A stretch of 59,796 nt of DNA, taken from Methylophilaceae bacterium (GTDB lineage Bacteria > Pseudomonadota > Gammaproteobacteria > Burkholderiales > Methylophilaceae). The stretch spans positions 1 to 59,796 of the forward strand of contig JAIYBT010000018.1 of the NCBI GenBank assembly GCA_027488395.1, in the 5' to 3' direction. The notes beneath the pieces were generated by a model. It saw only the letters and a list, made by a program, of their open reading frames with translations, searched no databases and was not told the DNA's origin. The translations under genes and the position numbers were made by a program. Shown piece after piece: positions 18,244 to 28,260 of this stretch; positions within the stretch are counted from its first letter, which is position 1; each line of letters starts with the position of its first letter.

Positions 18244-19011
18244 TTAGCGAACGACTTGCAACATCAGTTGCTGCGCATCCACGAGCCAGCGACTGATCGG
18301 TTGCACCATCGTTGGTAGGCTGATCCATGTCATCACTAAACCTACTGAAATGGTGATTGGGAACCCTATGCCAAAGATGTTTAACTGCGGTGCCGCTTTG
18401 GTTAAGATGCCTAAGGCCATATTGGTGAGCAGTAGACTTGCAATGACCGGCAACGCCAATAACAAGCCTTGACTAAAAATGTGGCTCCCTAATTGCGCAA
18501 TCGATTGCGCATTGAGGTGCCATTGCCCATCTACAATCGGAATCGCGACAAAGCTTTGTGCGAGGGTCGTGATCACCATTAAATGCCCATCTAACGCCAT
18601 AAAAATCAATAACGCCAACATGGTCATCACTTGCGCCACCGCCATGGTTTGACCCTCGGTTTGTGGATCGTAAAAGCTAGCAAAGCCCAAGCCCATGCTC
18701 ATGCCCATCATAAAGCCCGCCATTTCTACCGCGGTGAATAATAAGCGCATGACAAAGCCCATGCTGATGCCAATTAGCAACTGCGCCAATAGCGATAAAA
18801 AACCTGGCATGGAGAACGGTGCGATTGTGGGCACCTCGATGGTGGGCACCACGGCTAAGGTGATGATGAGGCCTAAGCCTAATTTAATGCGATTTGGCAC
18901 ACTGCCATGGCTAAATAAAGGGGCGACGGCAATACAGCCTAAGATGCGGGTTAAGGGCCACAGCAGCTGAATGACCCAGTGTTGTAAATCGGCGCTATGG
19001 AGCGTCAACAT
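18244..19011 (-). CDS. fliR: Flagellar export gate protein FliR
   Basis: 255 aa with about six hydrophobic segments (PLTRILGCIAVAPLFSHGSV, MPGFLSLLAQLLIGISMGF, MTMLALLIFMALDGHLMVI, LPVIASLLLTNMALGIL, FPITISVGLVMTWISLP). The N-terminal segment RILGCIAVAPLFSHGSVPNR and the central GLGFASFYDPQ are family marks. It forms the export gate with FliP and FliQ. It is last of the fliLMNOPQR run, 9 bases after fliQ. Confidence 0.96.
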   Translation of the reverse strand: MLTLHSADLQHWVIQLLWPLTRILGCIAVAPLFSHGSVPNRIKLGLGLIITLAVVPTIEVPTIAPFSMPGFLSLLAQLLIGISMGFVMRLLFTAVEMAGFMMGMSMGLGFASFYDPQTEGQTMAVAQVMTMLALLIFMALDGHLMVITTLAQSFVAIPIVDGQWHLNAQSIAQLGSHIFSQGLLLALPVIASLLLTNMALGILTKAAPQLNIFGIGFPITISVGLVMTWISLPTMVQPISRWLVDAQQLMLQVVR

Positions 19012-19020
19012 GGCGAATGG

Positions 19021-19290
19021 TTAATTCACCATCTGTGGAATCGCAGTAAATACACGATGCATATAATCGACCAAGGTCATTAACATCCAATGTCCCGCCA
19101 ACAGCATCACGGCCATCACGCCCACCAACTTTGGAATAAACGACAAGGTTTGCTCGTTGATTTGGGTGGCTGCCTGAAAAATACTGACCACCAAACCGAT
19201 CAGCAACGCGGTGGCTAAAATGGGGGCTGCCACCATCAGGGTGACTTGCATGGCTTCACTGCCAATGGATACGACTTGTTCTGGACTCAT
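19021..19290 (-). CDS. fliQ: Flagellar export gate protein FliQ
   Basis: 89 aa, two membrane hairpin helices (MVAAPILATALLIGLVVSIF and VGVMAVMLLAGHWMLMTLVD) joined by the conserved FQAATQINEQTLSFIPKL loop. Exactly the usual size of FliQ. It packs around the FliP ring in the export gate. Ordered fliP-fliQ-fliR with short gaps. Confidence 0.97.
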   Translation of the reverse strand: MSPEQVVSIGSEAMQVTLMVAAPILATALLIGLVVSIFQAATQINEQTLSFIPKLVGVMAVMLLAGHWMLMTLVDYMHRVFTAIPQMVN

Positions 19291-19314
19291 GATTTATTTT
19301 TCCTTGATGGCATG

Positions 19315-20070
19315 CTACATGACAAAACTTTGCGCCAGCGAACCGATGATCAGTTGCCAGCCATCGACTAACACAAATAACATCAATTTAAACGGCAATG
19401 ACACAATGGCTGGCGACACCATCATCATCCCCATCGCCATCAATACGCTGGCAACCACCATATCAATGATTAAAAACGGGATATAAATGGCAAAGCCAAT
19501 TTGAAAGGCGGTTTTGAGCTCGCTGGTCATAAAAGCAGGCACCAAAATCCGTAGGGGCACTTCTTCGGGATTATTTAATGCAGGTGTTTTTGCCAGATTG
19601 GCAAACAAGGCCAAATCATTTTCACGGGTCTGCTTGAGCATAAACCCCTTTAACGGTAGCACACCCCGCTCCAGCGCTTGTTGCATGGTGATTTTGCTCT
19701 CAGACAAGGGTTGATAGGCATCGGTGTAGATTTTGTCGAACACCGGCCCCATCACAAAAAAGGTAATAAACAGCGCCAATCCAATCAATACTTGGTTAGA
19801 AGGTGCCGATTGTGTGCCCAAGGCTTGGCGTAACAATGACAGCACAATCACAATACGGGTAAACCCCGTCATCATCAGCATGGCAGCTGGAATAAAGGTG
19901 AGTGAGGTCAGCAGTATCAGCGTTTGCAAGCTGAGGGTGTAATCTTGCCCGCCGCCTGCCGCGGGCGTGGCATTTCCAATCGGCAAGCCTTCTGCTGCGT
20001 AGCCCAGCGCTGGCAGGCAGCAGTAGACACAGGCCAAGCTAAACAAACCAATAGGATATAAAAAGCGCAT
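19315..20070 (-). CDS. fliP: Flagellar export gate protein FliP
   Basis: 251 aa from ATG 20070, chosen because a signal-peptide-like segment begins there ([19 protein letters not shown], cleavage after GYA); the frame is open to 20127 without a plausible longer product. Family signature: [20 protein letters not shown], then [25 protein letters not shown]-like [14 protein letters not shown] and the long C-terminal helices ending in [10 protein letters not shown]. FliP pentamers with FliR and FliQ form the secretion pore. Confidence 0.96.
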   Translation of the reverse strand: MRFLYPIGLFSLACVYCCLPALGYAAEGLPIGNATPAAGGGQDYTLSLQTLILLTSLTFIPAAMLMMTGFTRIVIVLSLLRQALGTQSAPSNQVLIGLALFITFFVMGPVFDKIYTDAYQPLSESKITMQQALERGVLPLKGFMLKQTRENDLALFANLAKTPALNNPEEVPLRILVPAFMTSELKTAFQIGFAIYIPFLIIDMVVASVLMAMGMMMVSPAIVSLPFKLMLFVLVDGWQLIIGSLAQSFVM

Positions 20071-20228
20071 GGTATGAAATCCAATATAAAGCGGCCATGC
20101 TGCGCTTGTCAGCCACAACATCACCAATAGCCTTATCTTACGAGAAGCATGCGCAATGCAATTGACGGAAATGAACGACTGAAGGCGAGTTTATAACTGA
20201 TTTAGATGCGGGCTTGAGCCGAGCTGAA

Positions 20229-20729
20229 TTACTTAGGCGGATGGATACGTTGTTGCAAGGTGTGTTGCATCGCCTGTTGTAACCGTTTTGCAAAGCTCGC
20301 ATTGGCGTCTATTGGCGAGGGCGTAGTGGCTGTTTGCAATGAGGACGGTGTGGGCACCAATGATTGATCCGTGACCACGCTATCCGCAGACACTTCGCCT
20401 AACGGCGTCATGTGTCCTGCATGCAAACCAACTAGGAACCATTTGTTTCCAACTTCTAACACCACGACGCGCTCACGCGGCGCCAATTGCAAGCTCGCCA
20501 CTTGTTTGATCACGCCCGCTTGCGCATTGTGCTGGCTGGGTAGCACCTTCCGCGCAAACCAAGCCAAGCCGCCAATCACCAACAGCACCACCAAGGTGCC
20601 CATGACCATACGGCCTAAACTATCACTGACGCTAGCCGATGTTGTAGCCTCTGCCGCCCAAGTGAACGAGGCAAATGATAAGCCTACATACAAGCAAGCC
20701 TTTGATAACCAACGATGGGTGCGTGGCAT
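20229..20729 (-). CDS. fliO: Flagellar export-gate assembly protein FliO
   Basis: 166 aa. An N-terminal hydrophobic segment that may be a signal peptide (ACLYVGLSFASFTWAAEA) is followed by a membrane helix (MVMGTLVVLLVIGGLAWFAR) and a cytoplasmic FliO domain, VIKQVASLQLAPRERVVVLE and GNKWFLVGLHAGHMTPLGE. The tail is long and Pro/Thr/Ala-rich. FliO helps FliP oligomerise. It starts 4 bases after the fliN stop. Confidence 0.92.
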   Translation of the reverse strand: MPRTHRWLSKACLYVGLSFASFTWAAEATTSASVSDSLGRMVMGTLVVLLVIGGLAWFARKVLPSQHNAQAGVIKQVASLQLAPRERVVVLEVGNKWFLVGLHAGHMTPLGEVSADSVVTDQSLVPTPSSLQTATTPSPIDANASFAKRLQQAMQHTLQQRIHPPK

Positions 20730-20733
20730 CGGT

Positions 20734-21207
20734 TTAACGATTCAGTTTTCGGATACGCTCTGCAGGCGTAATGATATCGGTGAGTCGAATACCAAATTTG
20801 TCATTGACCACCACCACTTCGCCTTGCGCAATTAAACAACCATTCACCAGCACATCCATCGGTTCGCCTGCAAGACCATCTAACTCCACCACCGAACCTT
20901 GTGCCAATTGCAACAAGTTTTTAATTGAAATTTTGGTACGGCCGAGCTCCACGGTGAGCTGGACTGGAATATCCAAAATAAAATCAATGTCATTGTGAGT
21001 GCCTTGCAATTTATTATTGGCACTAAATTCGTTAAAGACGGCTGTTTTCGCCGCAGGCTCTTGCAAAGCTGAAGCGTCTGCTTTGCTTTGCTCAGCCAGC
21101 GCGGCACCCCAATCGTCCTCAGCAATTGTTTGTACATCATTACTCATGGGAGACTCCGCAGCTGCATCAAATTCACTCGTTTCTATTGCAGGATCCATCG
21201 CCATCAT
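20734..21207 (-). CDS. fliN: Flagellar motor switch protein FliN
   Basis: 157 aa. The C-terminal ~80 residues are the SpoA domain: DFILDIPVQLTVELGRTKIS, LLQLAQGSVVELDGLAGEP, VLVNGCLIAQGEVVVVND and IRLTDIITPAERIRKL. The N-terminal ~75 residues are acidic, Ala-rich and low in conservation. With FliM and FliG it makes the cytoplasmic C ring. Its ATG overlaps the fliM stop by four bases (ATGA), so translation is coupled; AAGGAG lies upstream inside fliM. Confidence 0.96.
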   Translation of the reverse strand: MMAMDPAIETSEFDAAAESPMSNDVQTIAEDDWGAALAEQSKADASALQEPAAKTAVFNEFSANNKLQGTHNDIDFILDIPVQLTVELGRTKISIKNLLQLAQGSVVELDGLAGEPMDVLVNGCLIAQGEVVVVNDKFGIRLTDIITPAERIRKLNR

Positions 21208-22205
21208 GACTCTCCTTGCATCTGTTCTTGACTATCATTGGCTTTGATCAGTTTTTCAACTTTCAACGCATATTGACCATTAAATACGCCATAGCGACAT
21301 TCCATCACGGGAATATTGTCGACTTGGCCTTCAATCGTATCTTGTATGTTTATCGGCAATACATCACCAACATTGAGGGCGAGCAAATCTGCCACCATCA
21401 TTTTACGTGTCGATAAATTAGCCACAATCTCCACTTCTGCCGATTGAATTTGTTGTGTCATCATTTTGACCCAACGTTTATCGCCCCCCAGGTTTTCGCC
21501 TTGCAAGGGTGAAGTCAATAAGTCTTTAATCGGCTCGATCATTGAATAAGGCACGCAGAAATGCATTTCGCCGCTGTTTGGCCCCAGTTCAATATTGAAG
21601 GTGATGGCAACGACCACTTCATTCGGCGTGGCGATGTTGGCAAATTGCGTATTCATTTCCGAACGCAAATATTCAAATTTAATCGGATGCACCGGCGCCC
21701 AAGATTTCTCATAGGACTCAAACATAATGTTCAAAATGCGTTGAATAATGCGTTGCTCGGTTTGAGTAAAATCGCGACCTTCTACCCGGGTATGAAAACG
21801 GCCATCACCGCCAAACATATTGTCAACCACTAAAAAAACCAGCGTAGGATCCAACACCATCATGCCTGTGCCGCGTAGTGGCGGTATATGGACTAGGTTT
21901 AAATTGGTCGGCACCACTAAGTTACGAATAAAATCGGTGTATTTGGTAATGCGTACTGGGCCTACCGAAACTTCTACCGTGCGCCGCAAAAAATTAAACA
22001 ACTCAACACGTAACAAGCGTGCAAAACGTTCATTGATGATTTCAAGCGTGGCCATGCGGCCACGCACAATGCGTTCTTGCGTGGCAAGGTTGTAGTTACG
22101 GACCCCTGTTGTATCGGTGTCCTCTTGTTGACTGTCATCCTCGCCCTCGACGCCTTTAAGTAAGGCGTCGATTTCATCTTGGGATAAAAACTTATCGGCT
22201 GACAT
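21204..22205 (-). CDS. fliM: Flagellar motor switch protein FliM
   Basis: 333 aa. The N-terminal CheY-P-binding peptide LSQDEIDALLKGVEGE is present, so the motor should respond to chemotaxis signals even though che genes are not in this window. Middle CheC-like domain (RNYNLATQERIVRGRMATLE, ERFARLLRVELFNFLRRTVE) and C-terminal SpoA domain (VEIVANLSTRKMMVADLLAL, LPINIQDTIEGQVDNIPVME). It lies between fliL (18-base gap) and fliN (ATGA overlap). Confidence 0.97.
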   Translation of the reverse strand: MSADKFLSQDEIDALLKGVEGEDDSQQEDTDTTGVRNYNLATQERIVRGRMATLEIINERFARLLRVELFNFLRRTVEVSVGPVRITKYTDFIRNLVVPTNLNLVHIPPLRGTGMMVLDPTLVFLVVDNMFGGDGRFHTRVEGRDFTQTEQRIIQRILNIMFESYEKSWAPVHPIKFEYLRSEMNTQFANIATPNEVVVAITFNIELGPNSGEMHFCVPYSMIEPIKDLLTSPLQGENLGGDKRWVKMMTQQIQSAEVEIVANLSTRKMMVADLLALNVGDVLPINIQDTIEGQVDNIPVMECRYGVFNGQYALKVEKLIKANDSQEQMQGES

Positions 22206-22223
22206 GTTGACTCGCTAAATCGC

Positions 22224-22838
22224 TTATTGCACCACAAAGGAGGTGAACAAGACTTGCGTGATTTTGAGCTTTTTGCCTTTTTTGGTCAGTGGTTGTTTGA
22301 GCACTTCCAACAATTCTTCACTCAGTTGCGCCTTGCCCTCAGGCGTAGAAATATCCGAAGCTTTTTTGCTGGTTAATAGCAATAACACGCGATTACGCAG
22401 CGCTGGCATTTGTAGCTTCATTTTTTCGGCGAGCTCTGCGCCTTTCACTTCCATGGTCAAATCCAGTTGTAAAAACTTTTCATCAGGATCTGGCAATAAA
22501 TTCACGGTAAATGTCTCAAACGGGACAAACGTCAATGCCGTTTTAGGATCGGCATGACCTTCCGCCTCGGCTTCCCCCTCGCCTTCGCCCTCTTCTTCAG
22601 CCGCAGCCTCGTCGTGTCCTTCTTCATGCCCTTCCTCGACCTCGCCCTCTTCGGCATGGGCTTTGGCTTTATCTTTGGCGGCGTGGGCATCAGGTTTTTT
22701 CATCAACATAAAATAGGCGGCTGCGCCACCGCCTGCCAACAAAGCGAGCACCACGGCCAGAATCACAATGAGTTTTTTCTTGGATTTGGGTGCTTCGGTT
22801 GCTTCAGTGGTTGCTGCGGGCTGTTGTGCCATCGCCAT
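22224..22838 (-). CDS. fliL: Flagellar basal-body protein FliL
   Basis: 204 aa. One membrane helix (LIVILAVVLALLAGGGAAAY, about residues 23-42) and a periplasmic FliL domain, TFVPFETFTVNLLPDPDEKF, LDLTMEVKGAELAEKM and PALRNRVLLLLTSKKASDIS. Between them is a linker of roughly 55 residues dominated by Glu, Ala, Gly and His, far more acidic than in well-studied FliL. The protein surrounds the stator and supports torque. First gene of the fliLMNOPQR run; no sigma-28 site was found in the 193 bases upstream. Confidence 0.94.
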   Translation of the reverse strand: MAMAQQPAATTEATEAPKSKKKLIVILAVVLALLAGGGAAAYFMLMKKPDAHAAKDKAKAHAEEGEVEEGHEEGHDEAAAEEEGEGEGEAEAEGHADPKTALTFVPFETFTVNLLPDPDEKFLQLDLTMEVKGAELAEKMKLQMPALRNRVLLLLTSKKASDISTPEGKAQLSEELLEVLKQPLTKKGKKLKITQVLFTSFVVQ

Positions 22839-23031
22839 TCCCTTTCATATCGACTGTACTGGTACACAGAACCTGTGTGGATGGAGTTATTATGCGGATA
22901 TTGCTGGTCAACGGATAAGCTGAAAAACGAGGGAAATTAAGGTTTAATCCAAGTATGCGCGCAATGACCTGTGTTTAAGTACAACCAATAAGTATTTGTG
23001 ATTGGGCAGGCTCGCCACCCACCATCGCTAA

Positions 23032-24384
23032 TCACACTTGGATGTCCACCAAGCCACGTGGGGCGCGTACCGTCGCTGTCAAGGCGTTTACGGGGGCTAA
23101 GTCAACCTCATCCGATGCCGCGGCGGCAGACCCAGTCGGCGCAGGTTGTGCTAAAAAGTGTTGTTCTGCTTGCTGTCCATTGCCAATAAAGGTATTCCCT
23201 AGCGACAAGCCTTGTGAAGCCATCCGCTCGCGTAAATCCTGCATCCCATCTTCCAAGGCTTGACGCACCACAGGGTTGTCCGTGACAAAACTGGTATCGA
23301 CCGATTGGTTATCGATTTTAAGTACAACCTGGATCGGCCCTAAATCTGGCGGTGATAAGGTTAAACTCGCCACTTCGTCGCCTGCACCCACCATATTCAT
23401 CACATGCTGATTCATTGCGGTTTGCCAACGTTCATGACCAAATGGGACTGTGATTTGGCTCGTCATGGGTGCACTGGCAACCATGAGCTGATTTAAAGAT
23501 TGCGACTGGGGGGCTGGCGTTGGATGGGTCAGCACATTCAGTGCGTTCGTATCCACCGTATCCACCATCTGCTCAGCGGTCGGGTCAAGGCCTGCACGTG
23601 TACTGCCTTGAGCGAATGGGTTCACCGCCGCCATGTCCGCAGTTACCGCTGGTAGTGGATTGGCAGCAAAACTCCGCCCCTCAACCCCTTGCCCAAGCGT
23701 TTGATCAAGCCGTGTTAGCGTCTTACTGTTCACATCCAAACCTTCTAACACTGCTGCAAATGGCGTGGTTGCAGCATGCGCATCGTCATTATCCGTAAGA
23801 TCTTGCTGCATGAGATCGCTTGAGGGCGCTTCAACCAAGTTGGTTAACGCATCGGCTTCGCTACCGAGCATGGCATTCACCAGCGGCTCGGTCAGTGACT
23901 CTGGCTTGTTCGCCATGGAAACCGCTAATTGATCAGGGCGCATCGCCATCATGGTTTGCATCCACGGGCTGATCGCGTTGGCCTGCATATCGACATCCAC
24001 AGTCGGTGCGAGCATTTTTTTTCTACGTTCCAACGCTGGCAGCGCTTGTTGACTGTCCACACCCGCAGCGTTGTCTGCAGTGGCCACTGCCGTATTGTCC
24101 GCAGTGACTGCGTTCGACTCGGGTTGAGGTTGTTTGATCGCATCGGCGTTAGCCTGCGCCGACATTGCTTGCGTCTGAGCTGAGATGGCCTCTTCACTGT
24201 GTTGCTTGGGGCGATGCTGCTCAGCATTCGCGGTGTTCATCACCGTGGCTTGCTTGACTATTTGCGTTTGCTGGCGCAAGGTTTGTGCAAAGGAGACGGT
24301 CGCTTGAGATGCCTCAATCGGGGCTGCGCCTTTAGGCTTGTCCGCCGCTGTATTGAATAACACGCTTGGATTGATCATGGTCAC
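23032..24384 (-). CDS. fliK: Flagellar hook-length control protein FliK
   Basis: 450 aa. The N-terminal two-thirds is low-complexity (Ala/Gln/Thr/Asn), the presumed ruler. The C-terminal Flg_hook domain (about 320-420) has VPFGHERWQTAMNQHVMNM, VASLTLSPPDLGPIQVVLKI and PVVRQALEDGMQDLRERMAS. It would be exported, measure the hook and trigger the FlhB switch to filament export. It is in the expected place after fliJ and before fliL. A second, different Flg_hook protein is encoded at 30992-32080. Confidence 0.94.
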   Translation of the reverse strand: MTMINPSVLFNTAADKPKGAAPIEASQATVSFAQTLRQQTQIVKQATVMNTANAEQHRPKQHSEEAISAQTQAMSAQANADAIKQPQPESNAVTADNTAVATADNAAGVDSQQALPALERRKKMLAPTVDVDMQANAISPWMQTMMAMRPDQLAVSMANKPESLTEPLVNAMLGSEADALTNLVEAPSSDLMQQDLTDNDDAHAATTPFAAVLEGLDVNSKTLTRLDQTLGQGVEGRSFAANPLPAVTADMAAVNPFAQGSTRAGLDPTAEQMVDTVDTNALNVLTHPTPAPQSQSLNQLMVASAPMTSQITVPFGHERWQTAMNQHVMNMVGAGDEVASLTLSPPDLGPIQVVLKIDNQSVDTSFVTDNPVVRQALEDGMQDLRERMASQGLSLGNTFIGNGQQAEQHFLAQPAPTGSAAAASDEVDLAPVNALTATVRAPRGLVDIQV

Positions 24385-24414
24385 GCCGCTCTCCTCATAT
24401 TCATATAACCGCGG

Positions 24415-24867
24415 TCAATCCTCCATACCGCGACGTTTTGCTCGACTTGCAAACTCATCCATCAGCTTTTGATCGCGCTTGCGTTCGCGGAGCTGTTGCG
24501 CGTGATGGGCACGCGTGATCAACACTTCATAGGATTTTTGTTTACGTTGCTTTTCTTGCAGCAATTGTTGTTTTTGTAATAACACGGCCTGCAATTGATT
24601 GACTTGCTGATTTTGCCCGAGCATGGCCTGTTCCAATTGCGAGAAAAACCCCTGAAAATTACGGTATAAATCCGCTTTAAGACCTAGTTGCGTCGCCCGT
24701 TGCCATTGCTGCACGTACTCTTGCTGATATTGCTTGAGCATCTCCTGTTGCTGGGTCGCTTGCTCCAGCTGCTGCATGGCGATGGCCACCGTTTGCATGG
24801 CAGCCTCCACCTCGTCGGCCGCCAATTGTTGCAAAAACTGTAAGGTATGCGTGGAATGTTGCGCCAT
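24415..24867 (-). CDS. fliJ: Flagellar export protein FliJ
   Basis: 150 aa, almost wholly coiled coil and extremely Gln-rich (residues 20-115), with FliJ features such as LQFLQQLAADEVEAAM and the C-terminal basic ERKRDQKLMDEFASRAKRR. It is the stalk of the FliH-FliI ATPase complex and connects it to FlhA. It lies 36 bases after fliI and 30 bases before fliK. Confidence 0.92.
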   Translation of the reverse strand: MAQHSTHTLQFLQQLAADEVEAAMQTVAIAMQQLEQATQQQEMLKQYQQEYVQQWQRATQLGLKADLYRNFQGFFSQLEQAMLGQNQQVNQLQAVLLQKQQLLQEKQRKQKSYEVLITRAHHAQQLRERKRDQKLMDEFASRAKRRGMED

Positions 24868-24903
24868 ATGGTGTCAGCTGCACTTCAATAACGCACTCAC
24901 GAA

Positions 24904-26481
24904 TTACGCACTCACGACTTGTGCCAATTGCTGCAAACTGGCGGCCATGTCTGCACATTCATGTATTTCTTGTTGCAAAAAGTGTTGAATATGGTCCTGT
25001 TTTTGAATGGCAATATCCAATAAGGGATCGGCGCCTGCTTGATAGGCACCCACCGCAATCAAATCTTGATTACGTAAATATTTTGAATACAACTGCTTGA
25101 GCAAGCGCGCTTGTTGTTGATGTTGCGGTTGCGTAATGTTGTGCATGGCGCGGCTAATCGATTGTTCGATATCTATCGCTGGATAATGACCACTTTCGGC
25201 CAAGGTACGGTTCAGCACGATATGGCCATCTAAAATCGCACGCGCGGCATCGGCTATCGGGTCTTGCTGATCATCGCCTTCGGTCAGTACCGTATAAAAG
25301 GCGGTAATTGAGCCTTCGCCACGCGCACCATTGCCCGTCCGCTCTACCAAGGCAGGCAGTTTTGCAAAGACGGATGGCGGATAGCCTTTGGTGGCGGGTG
25401 GCTCGCCAATTGCCAACGCAATTTCACGTTGCGCCATGGCGTAACGGGTCAATGAATCCATAATCAACAATACATTTTTGCCTTCTCGGCGAAACTGCTC
25501 GGCAATGGCCGTTGCATAGCTGGCGCCTTGTAAGCGCATCAGTGCTGATACATCTGCGGGGGCCGCGACCACCACAGCGCGGGCCAAGCCTTCAGGGCCT
25601 AAAATCTGCTCGATAAACTCTTGTACTTCACGCCCACGTTCGCCAATTAAGCCAACCACAATCACATCTGCCGTGGTGTAGCGTGCCATCATGCCCAGCA
25701 ACACACTTTTACCAACGCCAGAACCCGCAAACAAGCCTAAGCGTTGGCCTCGCCCCACGGTCAGCATGGCATTGATGGCTCGCACGCCAACATCTAATGT
25801 TGTTTCAATCGGTGCACGCATCAACGGGTTAATCACGCGGCTATTGAGGGGGGCGGTCAGATCAGTGGCGAGCGGTCCTAACCCATCCAGTGGCACACCC
25901 GCGGCATCCACCACCCGTCCTAATAACCCCATGCCGACTGGAAAATGCCGCGCACGGTCTTGTGCACGGCGGCGTGGCGGCCGCCCAATTTGTGGTTTAG
26001 GCACAATCTCGGCCACTTCCATGCTAAAGACTTTAGCGCCAGGCACCACGCCATCGACGGCAGTTTGTGGCATCAACAACAGTTGTTCGCCATCAAAGCC
26101 CACCACCTCCGCCTCGACTTTGGCGCCATCATGCATGGGGATATACACCGCACTGCCTATCGGCAATTTAATGCCAGTGGCCACCATCACCAACCCAGTG
26201 ACTTTGATAATGCGGCCAGCCACTTCCAACGGCTCCACTAGATGAATCAGCTCTTGGCAATCTTTGAGATAACTTTGCCAACGTTGCGCGTGTGGATTGG
26301 CCGGCGAAGTTGCCGCAACAGGTGGTGTTGCAGACGCTACGGGAAGCTCAGCATGGTGAAGCGGCGAGCTTTGCTGCGCAGTGGGACCCGCTGCATCTAA
26401 CTGTGCAGTATTTGTAGCAGTGCTTGGAATATTGGTTGCAGCAGGCGTTTCGAGGTCGGTTACATCGGTTGTGTCAGACAT
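24904..26481 (-). CDS. fliI: Flagellum-specific export ATPase FliI
   Basis: 525 aa from ATG 26481 (GGGTGGGA upstream); the frame is open to 26523 but overlaps fliH. Walker [21 protein letters not shown], Walker [21 protein letters not shown] and the FliI/YscN segment [20 protein letters not shown] are clear. The first ~75 residues are a Thr/Ala/Pro-rich extension before the start of the usual beta-barrel domain ([20 protein letters not shown]), so the protein is longer than typical FliI (about 440-480). It forms a hexamer at the base of the export apparatus with FliH and FliJ. Confidence 0.96.
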   Translation of the reverse strand: MSDTTDVTDLETPAATNIPSTATNTAQLDAAGPTAQQSSPLHHAELPVASATPPVAATSPANPHAQRWQSYLKDCQELIHLVEPLEVAGRIIKVTGLVMVATGIKLPIGSAVYIPMHDGAKVEAEVVGFDGEQLLLMPQTAVDGVVPGAKVFSMEVAEIVPKPQIGRPPRRRAQDRARHFPVGMGLLGRVVDAAGVPLDGLGPLATDLTAPLNSRVINPLMRAPIETTLDVGVRAINAMLTVGRGQRLGLFAGSGVGKSVLLGMMARYTTADVIVVGLIGERGREVQEFIEQILGPEGLARAVVVAAPADVSALMRLQGASYATAIAEQFRREGKNVLLIMDSLTRYAMAQREIALAIGEPPATKGYPPSVFAKLPALVERTGNGARGEGSITAFYTVLTEGDDQQDPIADAARAILDGHIVLNRTLAESGHYPAIDIEQSISRAMHNITQPQHQQQARLLKQLYSKYLRNQDLIAVGAYQAGADPLLDIAIQKQDHIQHFLQQEIHECADMAASLQQLAQVVSA

Positions 26482-26495
26482 GTATCCCACCCCAA

Positions 26496-27161
26496 TTACA
26501 GCGTTGTTTTCGGCGCATGCCAATCATCAAACCGTGATAAGCCTTGCGTGATTCGTTTCCAACGCATTTCGTTGGTCGCATCAATTTGATTTTCGGCGGT
26601 TTCCACCAAACAACCGCCACGTTCAATTTGCGGATCTTCTACCACTTGCCATCCTTGTTCTTTCAAGGCGTCCCCAAGATGGGCACGGATTGTTTTCGCA
26701 TCTTCATGATGCAACACCAATCGTGCAGGCGCTTTGATCTGTGGCAAATAATGCATCGCATCCAAAATCACGGGCAAAATGGTTTGCGGGTCTGCTTGTA
26801 GTTTGGTTTTCACCATCGCTTTGGCCACTTCCAAGGCCAAACTCAGCACCGATTCCGCCACTTGCATGTCTTGCATGGCTAAGGCTTGGCTAAAGGTCTC
26901 AGCCATCGCCAACAACTGCTTACGTTCAGTGTCGATCAGCGTTTGCGCGTGGGCATAGCCATCGGCGTGTCCCTGTTTAAAGCCATCGTCATAAGCCTCT
27001 TGACGGACCTGTTTTAAAATGTGTGAGATGGTCCGTTCGTTTTCTTCCGCTTGCGCACGTTCACGTACCGCTTTTTCACTGGGCTTTTCAATATCAAAGC
27101 TCGCCAATTCCCATCGCTGATAGGCGGACATTTGTTCTTTATTGATTGCGGATGCTGCCAT
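26496..27161 (-). CDS. fliH: Flagellar assembly protein FliH (negative regulator of FliI)
   Basis: 221 aa from ATG 27161, preceded by AAAAGGTGG; the frame is open to 27188. The N-terminus RWELASFD is the conserved FliH tip, followed by a helical segment with [20 protein letters not shown], the family's repeated Gly-x3-Gly-like region. The C-terminal domain (about 110-221) has [20 protein letters not shown] and [20 protein letters not shown]. It holds FliI at the C ring. It lies between fliG (97-base gap) and fliI (14-base gap). Confidence 0.94.
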   Translation of the reverse strand: MAASAINKEQMSAYQRWELASFDIEKPSEKAVRERAQAEENERTISHILKQVRQEAYDDGFKQGHADGYAHAQTLIDTERKQLLAMAETFSQALAMQDMQVAESVLSLALEVAKAMVKTKLQADPQTILPVILDAMHYLPQIKAPARLVLHHEDAKTIRAHLGDALKEQGWQVVEDPQIERGGCLVETAENQIDATNEMRWKRITQGLSRFDDWHAPKTTL

Positions 27162-27258
27162 TGAAACCACCTTTTGACTGTAATACATCCAAGCGATGAC
27201 TGCATGATTGCGATCGCTTGGCGAGACGTTGGCCTTGAGGCCGCCGACTCAATCGCCG

Positions 27259-28257
27259 TTATACATATTGCTCACTGTCGCCTTTACCCGCCAACATGAT
27301 TTGTCCTTCATCGGCCAAGCGACGCACCACCTGTAGAATTTGTTTTTGTTGTGACTCAACATCGGATAGCTTGACTGGGCCACGGCTTTCCATGTCTTCA
27401 CGCATCATATCGGCCGCGCGCGAAGACATATTGCGGAAGAATTTTTCTTTCATTTCATCCGATGTGCCTTTGAGTGCAACGATCAGCATATCCGACTGCA
27501 CTTCACGTAACAGTACTTGAATGCCTTTGTCGTCAACATCCATAATGTTGTCAAACACAAACATCTGATCCATGATTTGTTGGGCCATGGTGTCATCATA
27601 GCTTTTGAGGCCATCCATCAATTTCGCCTCATTTTCACCACTGAGATAGTTCATGATGTCCGCAGCTGTTTTGACGCCGCCAATCGATTGACGCTTTAGG
27701 TTTTCGTTACCTGCTAGCATTTTGAGCATGCCCTCGTTCAGCTCTTTCAGCGCGGCAGGTTTTACACTATCGAGGGTGGCAATGCGTAAAATCACATCTT
27801 GGCGCAAGCGCTCAACAAAATGGCCTAATATTTCCGCCGCTTGATCGGGTTCTAGATGCGACAAAATGGTCGCAATGATTTGTGGATGCTCGTTTTTAAT
27901 AAAGTCAGCCACACTGAACGCATCCATCCATTTCAGGCTTTCGATGCCGGCTGCATCTTGCGATTGCGGAATCCGATTCAGTAAATTTGAGGCTTTGTCA
28001 TCCCCAAATGCTTTGATCAACACCGAGCGAATGTAACTATCGGAATCCAATCCAAAATCGCTGCTACTCGCAAAATCCATCAAAAACTTTTCGAGTACCG
28101 CCTCAACTTCTTCTTTCGGTACAGGCTTCATGGTGGCCATGGTAATGCCAAGCTTTTGTACTTCTTTGGGCGATAAGTGCTTCATCACCTCGGCGGCTTC
28201 ATCCTCACCCAAGGCCAACATTAAAATTGCGCTTTTGGTTATGCCATCATCACTCAT
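27259..28257 (-). CDS. fliG: Flagellar motor switch protein FliG
   Basis: 332 aa. The N-terminal FliF-binding domain has KSAILMLALGEDEAAEVMKH, the middle has NEHPQIIATILSHLEPDQAA (EHPQ motif), and the C-terminal domain has IQVLLREVQSDMLIVALKG with the charged residues of the torque helix (RNMSSRAADMMREDMESRGP). The start is 3 bases after the fliF stop. Confidence 0.97.
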   Translation of the reverse strand: MSDDGITKSAILMLALGEDEAAEVMKHLSPKEVQKLGITMATMKPVPKEEVEAVLEKFLMDFASSSDFGLDSDSYIRSVLIKAFGDDKASNLLNRIPQSQDAAGIESLKWMDAFSVADFIKNEHPQIIATILSHLEPDQAAEILGHFVERLRQDVILRIATLDSVKPAALKELNEGMLKMLAGNENLKRQSIGGVKTAADIMNYLSGENEAKLMDGLKSYDDTMAQQIMDQMFVFDNIMDVDDKGIQVLLREVQSDMLIVALKGTSDEMKEKFFRNMSSRAADMMREDMESRGPVKLSDVESQQKQILQVVRRLADEGQIMLAGKGDSEQYV

Positions 28258-28260
28258 GAT

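Noticed and set aside
20070..20127. Longer FliP start at 20127
   Set aside because: The added residues come before a clear signal peptide beginning at 20070.
22180..22210. Minus-strand GCCGATAA (22199-22192) inside the start of fliM, looking like a sigma-28 -10 box
   Set aside because: The position 15 bases upstream is TTAG, not TAAA, and the box is inside the coding sequence after the start. Probably chance.
22554..22940. Plus-strand 128-codon frame across fliL
   Set aside because: It is a mirror of the repetitive acidic linker codons of fliL; no start signal or family pattern.
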